Source: Numenius arquata (Eukaryota > Chordata > Aves > Charadriiformes > Scolopacidae). From it: a stretch of 64,000 nucleotides of DNA. The position numbers were made by a program, and so were the translations under genes. Of this stretch, positions 58,101-64,000 are shown piece by piece; positions within the stretch are counted from its first letter, which is position 1; each line of letters starts with the position of its first letter. Location of the stretch: the NCBI RefSeq assembly GCF_964106895.1, contig NC_133577.1:100185223-100249222 (forward strand), read 5' to 3'. The notes below the pieces were generated by a model. It was not told the origin of the DNA. It made no database searches and saw only the letters and a list, made by a program, of their open reading frames with translations.

Positions 58101-61100
58101 GTACTGCTGAAGTAGAGACGTATATAACCAGCTGAATGGGGGCATAGCTTCTGTGTCCTATGCTCTATTGATCTCCATTACTGAATTATTCCTTTTCTCC
58201 TAGCCTAAGGTATGAAAAGCCAACGTTAAATCATACCAGACAAAAGAGTCTGAGGTATAAAGAACTGGGAAGCTATCTTTCTATGTTTGCTTGATATTTG
58301 GTCTGTGCTCCTTGATTGTGCCATTCAAGAGAGCGTGGCCATTCAATATGTGCGTGTATTTTATAAGCATGTCTGACAATCTCCTAAATATGAGATACAG
58401 GTCTCTACTTGAAGCTGTCATGAGTTTGGTTTATGCTTTGAGAAGGATAAATAAAACGTTTAATTTTTTAACTTGGATATCAAGGTCATTTTTCTTCAGA
58501 AAATATGTGCAATTTGTTTAGTCATGTACCATCTGGATGTTTATAAGCACAAATCAGTTACATTTAACCAAATCTGCTATTTGTATTTCTGTGGAAATGC
58601 AGTACTGCTCAGGACAGAGAGAGTTGGTACTTATCTTGTATATCTGGTTTAACATGTCGGTTTTACAACAGCTTGTTAAGGACTCTCTCTTTCCAGTATG
58701 CAGCCTCTGTGTGCACACATGCGCATGCGTGTGTCAGGGGGAAGGTTGTGAAGGAGAAAAAGAGGAAGAACTGCCTGTCACGCTGATTTTACAAATACAT
58801 GACTGAATCAAGCTTAACAGTCTGAGGAGCTGTTCGTAACTTGTGGTAGTTCGGAGAAGGAAATACTTGCAGGAATGAAGTGAGCGGAAAAGTCAAATAT
58901 AATCCATATTTTATCAAGCTCTGTATGACAAGTTTTATCTTTTAGCTTAAATATTAAATTATGAAGAGGAGCATGAATAAATAGTTATTTGTGCTCTGTA
59001 GATAGCCATTAGGTAACCTAGTCATTCTGGACATCCAGTATTATTTTTCAAAAGAGTTTTTAAAAGTAACCTTTGGAATTATTTAGGAATTTATTTAGGA
59101 ATTATTTTCCTTGAAAAATATAGTGAAACTTCAGAATTTTGCAGACATCAACTTGAATGAAGTTTTGGTTTTCCGTATAAAACAATGAAGTAATTTTTTA
59201 TTGGTTGGGGTGGCTTTGTTAGATGCTGTCGATAGGCGTAGCTTGTGTGGGCAATAGAGAATGCAATGGTCAGCCGATCAAAAGAAGATAAAGCTTATAT
59301 TTCAGAAAGACTACATAAGTAGGTGGCTTTGGTTTGTTTTTTTTTTTTGGGGGGGGGTGTGTGTTTGGGTTTTTTAAGGTTAATTCTGTTGTTAAATCTT
59401 GGTAGTTTTGAACCTGACAGATATTTTAATCCATTACTCTAAGCAGATTATGAAAAAAATATGCTTTTTTGTTTTAAGCATGTGCTTGGTATTTCTGGTG
59501 TGGTTTGGATTTTTTTCTGTCACTTTTCCTGATGTCTATAATAGCTTGGCCTTTTTTTTTTTTTTTTTTTCCCTTTTTTAATGCAATCTCCCCAGAACAA
59601 AATGAACAGTATTTCATTTGATATGGGGCTAAGACCCACTAGGGCCTGTTTGATCTAAATTTGATATCTGATTTAAACCTAGCTTAGTTGTTTCTTTTTG
59701 CATCACACTGAAAATAGTAGTTATATCAGCAGTCATCTTTGGCCGGAAATTTAGGTAGCTGTCATTGTGACTTCTACTGGTATATACCTTATGTAACCAA
59801 AGAAACAAACATGGACCTGAGAGAAACCTATTGCTTTCTGTAAACTTTCTTTCTTCCCCTCTTGTGATAACTAATGATGTCTGAGCTGCTGAACAGGAAG
59901 AAAAAAATTTTAGCCCTCTCTTTCCAAAATCTCAGATCTAATCATGGATTTAGGAGATATGCTCTCTAGGCCAACTTTTTGAATGGGTACTGCGGGGTCA
60001 GAGGTAGGTTCTGCAAGTTAAAAATGGCTTGTTTAACTGAATTGTACCAAAGCCAAGCAAAACAGATTAGCATTTGTTTTCCACAATTACTAAAGTAGTA
60101 AAAGCTTTGAATACATTTGGGTTCATTATAGTGATGGATGGTTCTAAGAAGCCTAACATGTCTCATTTGGCTTATCCATGTTGCCCTAGGAACTCAGGAT
60201 GGAAAAGGTCTTCCAGTGAGTTAAACCCTCTCCCATATTGAAAGAGGATCAGTAAATCTGGGCAACTTCTAACATAATCTTGTCCTGACGAGTCTCCTGT
60301 GAAGGAGACTATAGCCCCTTTAGACAGCTTATTTATAGTGGTTTTTATCCCTTGGTGTTTTTCCAGATATCTAACCTTTCTGTTTAGTAAGATAAGTTGA
60401 TTTATACTTCCCTATACCCAATGAATTACCCACTGTATTTGTAATTCTTTGGTTATTGGGTTATGGTTTCCATATTCACCCACTTTCCCTCTCTAAGTCC
60501 TTTTTACAGAAACAAAATTGCATCAGCCCTTTCTTATAGGTGACAGTTTTCTCCAGTTTATGTCATGGTTCTTTATTCTTGACTTTTCAGTTGACACACC
60601 TGTTTCTTACAGCAGTAGCCCAGAATGAAGACAGACCTTCAGCTGAGTAATTTCTACTGTAAGGTCTAGTGGGACTGTGCCTTTCCAGAATCTTGCTAAA
60701 TTATGATGTCTGATGTTGATACTTCCCTGAATGAGTATTTCCCTTTTATGCAATAGTATCATGATGTTGGCTTCTCTGTGCCTTGCAATCTTCTTGATCC
60801 AGTAGAGTCTGGTGTCTTTTAGTGTCCCATTGTTACTTAAGTAGGGTTTTTATTTATGCAATCGTAGGGCCTGTGGTGCTTTATGCTGTCTTTCTTGGAT
60901 TTCATTGTTTTGATTTTTGAGTCATCTTAACTCAGGATGGTCTTGGCAGATAGCTCTCACCACCTTTCAGCTTGGTGCTGTTTGCTTGTTCTATTCCTTA
61001 TTCCTTTGTCCAAAGCATGATTAAGAATATTAAATAGCACACCTGTAGAACCTCACTATAAATGCTATCCTACATCTACAGCTGGTGGCTGAGAACTATT

Positions 61101-61760
61101 AAAAACAAAAAAACCAACCAACCCTAATTTTGATCTTCATTCTGCATAACTTTGTCCCAGTCATAGTCTAGCTTGAGTGGAAGAATGTATTTTTTTTATT
61201 GTGTCCCAAGTCTTGTGTTGCTTTTCTCCTAGTCACTAGGACAATTAGCCCGTTAAAGAAACTAGACTCTCTCAAGCCAATTGCCTTTATCCTTTAATGC
61301 TGCCAATTGTTAAATAATTTCGTTTTAGTATCTCTCTGAAATTTGAGTTAGGCTGAGTCATCTACTACTTCCTGCATTTTTATTTACCCATCTTGTGATT
61401 TCTCTTTTACTTTTCTTTTCATTTTTCTTTTTCTCTTCTGCAGTACTTGATGACTTCTTCCATCTTCTTGTAGTTCTCTAAACAATTTGTTTCCAAGGGT
61501 GAATTTCATTAAATGCTCTTGACTGCCATATATAATGTTCAGTAGCCTGGTTTATTTCTTATTCTACCTTATACTTGTATCCCCTTGTTTAATTTGGTTA
61601 TATGGAATTAAACTTTTGTGTGGAGACGAAGCAAAGAAGCCTTTATGCCATCTGGTATTTGCTTTCTTTACATGTCTGATAATGGATATACTTCTTTCTT
61701 TCTGTTCCCATGATTGAGTGCTTTCCTTTGGGGCATAAGTAGTGCGTGTTCTGATGTGTT

Positions 61761-61764
<4 letters not shown>

Positions 61765-61801
<37 letters not shown>
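61765..61801 (+). repeat. Poly(T) run, 37 bases
   Basis: The longest homopolymer in the window, followed by a pyrimidine-rich CCTTCTTCTTCTTTC stretch. If it were the tail of a minus-strand retrocopy, the body would lie to its right, but no gene sequence is recognised there. Confidence 0.95.
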
Positions 61802-64000
61802 CCTTCTTCTTCTTTCTGTAGTGGAAATGTCATCTTTGTTTTTAGTGCCACTATTGGTATTCTTGCTCACTGAATCTTTTCTAGGGAAAACAATTAGCTC
61901 TCTTGGTCTAAAAGCTACTGGGATTTGAATAAACACCAACAATAAGATTGAGTATGTTAAAAGAGAAGTCTGGCTGGGAAGAAGAAAGCTCTTGTATCAC
62001 CTGTAGAGTGATGAGAAGTTGCATTTTCTGCCCCATGACTTTTTATAACAATTTTTCCTTTACTGTGACAGCCCACTATGCCTGTTGCTGTTTAAAACTT
62101 GATACCAATGTCTGTACTTTTCATCTTGAAAGTCAGGTTAGGACAGTATGCTTTGCAGAAAATTTTCTCAGAGTATCAAATGATGCTGTGTCTTGTTGGC
62201 TGATACAGTCAGCTACAAAATACTTTCAAAGTAGGCTAGTAGAACAAAATATTGTGTTCATTTTTTATGCTTTCATACAGTAGCTTATCCTGGTTTAAGT
62301 AGGACAGAGACATCCTGAGGATTGTCTGTTCTCTTTGAGGTGCATTCCACTGGTATGTGGTACGTTGATGTAGAGCAGGCTTGAACTTGGAGAGTTCAGT
62401 TGCAGAATGTTGTTGGTAGGCTTTCGGCTGGCAAACTTTCCATCAGAAGTCAGATTGAAGAGTACAAGATACGAACCTTGACGTCTGCTGCAAGTTTTTT
62501 CTTGTTTTCTTAGGAGCTGGGGGTGTGGAGGAAATGAACAACTGAAAAAAAAAAAAAAATTCTAACTTACTGGAAGTTTGGGACTTATCTTTAAACTTTT
62601 CCATAGTACTTGAATATACTTTATCCGAACTGCACAGTTCAAATGACAGTGCTTGGTAGGAAAAAAAAAAAATGTGTGAATGAGTGGGGGTTTTAAAATT
62701 TACTTTAAAAATAGACTACCTAAATCTAAAAGCTGAAAAAAGTTGGTTTGACACATTCAGTGAAAGGAAAGTTGTTCCTTACAGATATCACTGAATTCTG
62801 TGATTAGGGTCATGAGCCAGAAGTTCTGTAATTGAATAAGAAGGGAAAAATAAAAGGTAAGGGCTCATGATTATGTGGCATCTCTTTCTATTAATACACA
62901 TCTTTTCTGAAGAACGTTATGGAGACTTGATTTTTTAGGGAAAGTGTGTAGTCTTTTCCCTACTTAAGATGGACATCTTTGTGGGTCTGGCTCTGAATGG
63001 AGGAAGTTTCTAGAATGCTGCAACCTTCTGGGAACATCATACCTGCAATGCAGAACAAATAAGATGGGTCAGAAGCAAGCTCCTTCCCATTTGGTCACAA
63101 AACCAGCTGTGCCAAGTATTCACCCTGTTTTGTGCAACAAGACCTGTGCTGCTGCATCAGTATGAACCTCATGTTTTGCGTGTGTTTTTTTGCATAGGTG
63201 CAAGAAGCATCACAGTTTCTACAGGAAGGGTACAGAGGAGCAGTCTGGAGGATCCAATCCTCTGTGGGATTGGAAGTTGGGAGAGGTCACTTCCCCATGA
63301 ATCCCAAGGATCTAGGGGTCTAAAAGACTGTAACCGCTGCCTTCTCTGCAGACTCCCAAGTACTGCCTCCTCAGGGGATGTTGTTAAGGAAATTGAGCTT
63401 CCTGACCCCTCCTCATGTGTAGCACATTGTCACCTAGGAAACATAAATTTGTTGATAGCCATATGTTTTTCAAACAGGATATTTTCAATATAGCTGTCAC
63501 ACTGAGCATCAGTGAGCCGCAGTTTGTGGCATATGGGGAAGAATTTCTAACAACAGTGTGCATGAGGTTGAAGCCTTAGAACTGGATGTTGGAAAAGTAA
63601 CATTTGGTGATTGCTTTAAAAAGTATCCATGAAGATGAATTTGGGCTTTCTAAAGGTCCTGATAAGGATATTTCTTCTTAGGGCAAACTGTTGTGCAGTG
63701 TACCAGTTGTCTTCAGGAGACTTGCTGGCCTCATCTGTTAAATGTCATCTGGAAAATAGGGCATTCCCTTTAAGGGAATGATTAAATAGGGACACTACCT
63801 CAAGGGGTAGTTTTCTGCACATTTATACAGTGACTGATAAAACCATATGGGTCTTGTAAGTCTATTCTAATTGAATCAGCTTTTATTGAAAGACAGAATT
63901 GCTAGAAATGCACTGAATGGATGAATTCCAAGTAAGTGATTCACACTGTGGAACAGCTAGGAATATGAAGGCACTGGAAATCAGAGCTGGCTGAAAGTTA

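Larger units (their letters stand above)
53241..64000 (+). other. YAF2: YAF2 intron 2 (open at right)
   Basis: At least 10.7 kb. I looked for a plus-strand exon encoding the next YAF2 segment (KPRPVSQLVAQQ-like) and did not find it. It begins with a GC-rich inverted-repeat cluster, then a simple-repeat zone, then ordinary AT-rich sequence. A stretch at about 61000-61090 weakly resembles an old LINE 3' region. Confidence 0.6.

Noticed and set aside
61760..61942. Lysine-rich ORFs at the 37-T run
   Set aside because: They are translations of the homopolymer.
1..64000. CRISPR arrays, operons, bacterial ribosome-binding sites, tRNA or rRNA genes
   Set aside because: None seen. The spliced genes and CR1 elements show this is vertebrate nuclear DNA; no cloverleaf or rRNA-like sequence was recognised by eye.

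Overview
This is a vertebrate, almost certainly avian, nuclear genome window: AT-rich, intron-bearing, no operons. The bird assignment rests on CR1 non-LTR retrotransposon pieces with the typical avian 3' end (a tail built on TGATTCTGTG-like repeats and an ORF2 C-terminus), compact introns, and the absence of Alu/L1-like repeats. No species can be named.

Layout. Three genes are recognised from their translated, spliced exons. (1) PPHLN1 (periphilin-1) runs on the minus strand at the left: a CpG-island first exon near 7.8 kb, a small 5' exon at 2678-2725 and the first main coding exon at 1493-1584; the rest lies beyond the left edge. (2) ZCRB1 (U11/U12-31K) runs on the plus strand from about 7.95 kb to 20.2 kb and is complete: a non-coding exon 1 plus seven coding exons giving a 216-residue protein with an RRM, a CCHC knuckle and an acidic tail. 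It shares a divergent promoter with PPHLN1. (3) YAF2 (YY1-associated factor 2) begins on the plus strand at 52930 in a large CpG island; exons 1 and 2 (51 residues, RanBP2-type zinc finger) are present and the gene continues past the right edge. The gene order and orientation match what I recall of human 12q12, where PPHLN1 also has an upstream promoter head-to-head with YAF2 and ZCRB1 lies antisense within the long PPHLN1 unit. The 20.2-52.2 kb stretch may therefore be 5' intron of a long PPHLN1 transcript rather than true intergenic DNA (inference).

Functionally the neighbourhood groups a HUSH silencing subunit (PPHLN1), a variant-PRC1 subunit (YAF2) and a minor-spliceosome protein (ZCRB1), tied together by two CpG-island promoter regions. 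The 20-52 kb stretch holds CR1 fragments, one local ~150-bp direct duplication, several segments that look like conserved regulatory DNA, and a possible decayed coding sequence near 41.2-41.6 kb.

The strongest unexplained structure is a ~285-bp nest of inverted repeats in YAF2 intron 2, including a perfect 48-bp-arm palindrome at 53478-53575. I see no evidence for a new multi-gene system; the other findings are gene-architecture details and candidate regulatory or relic sequences.
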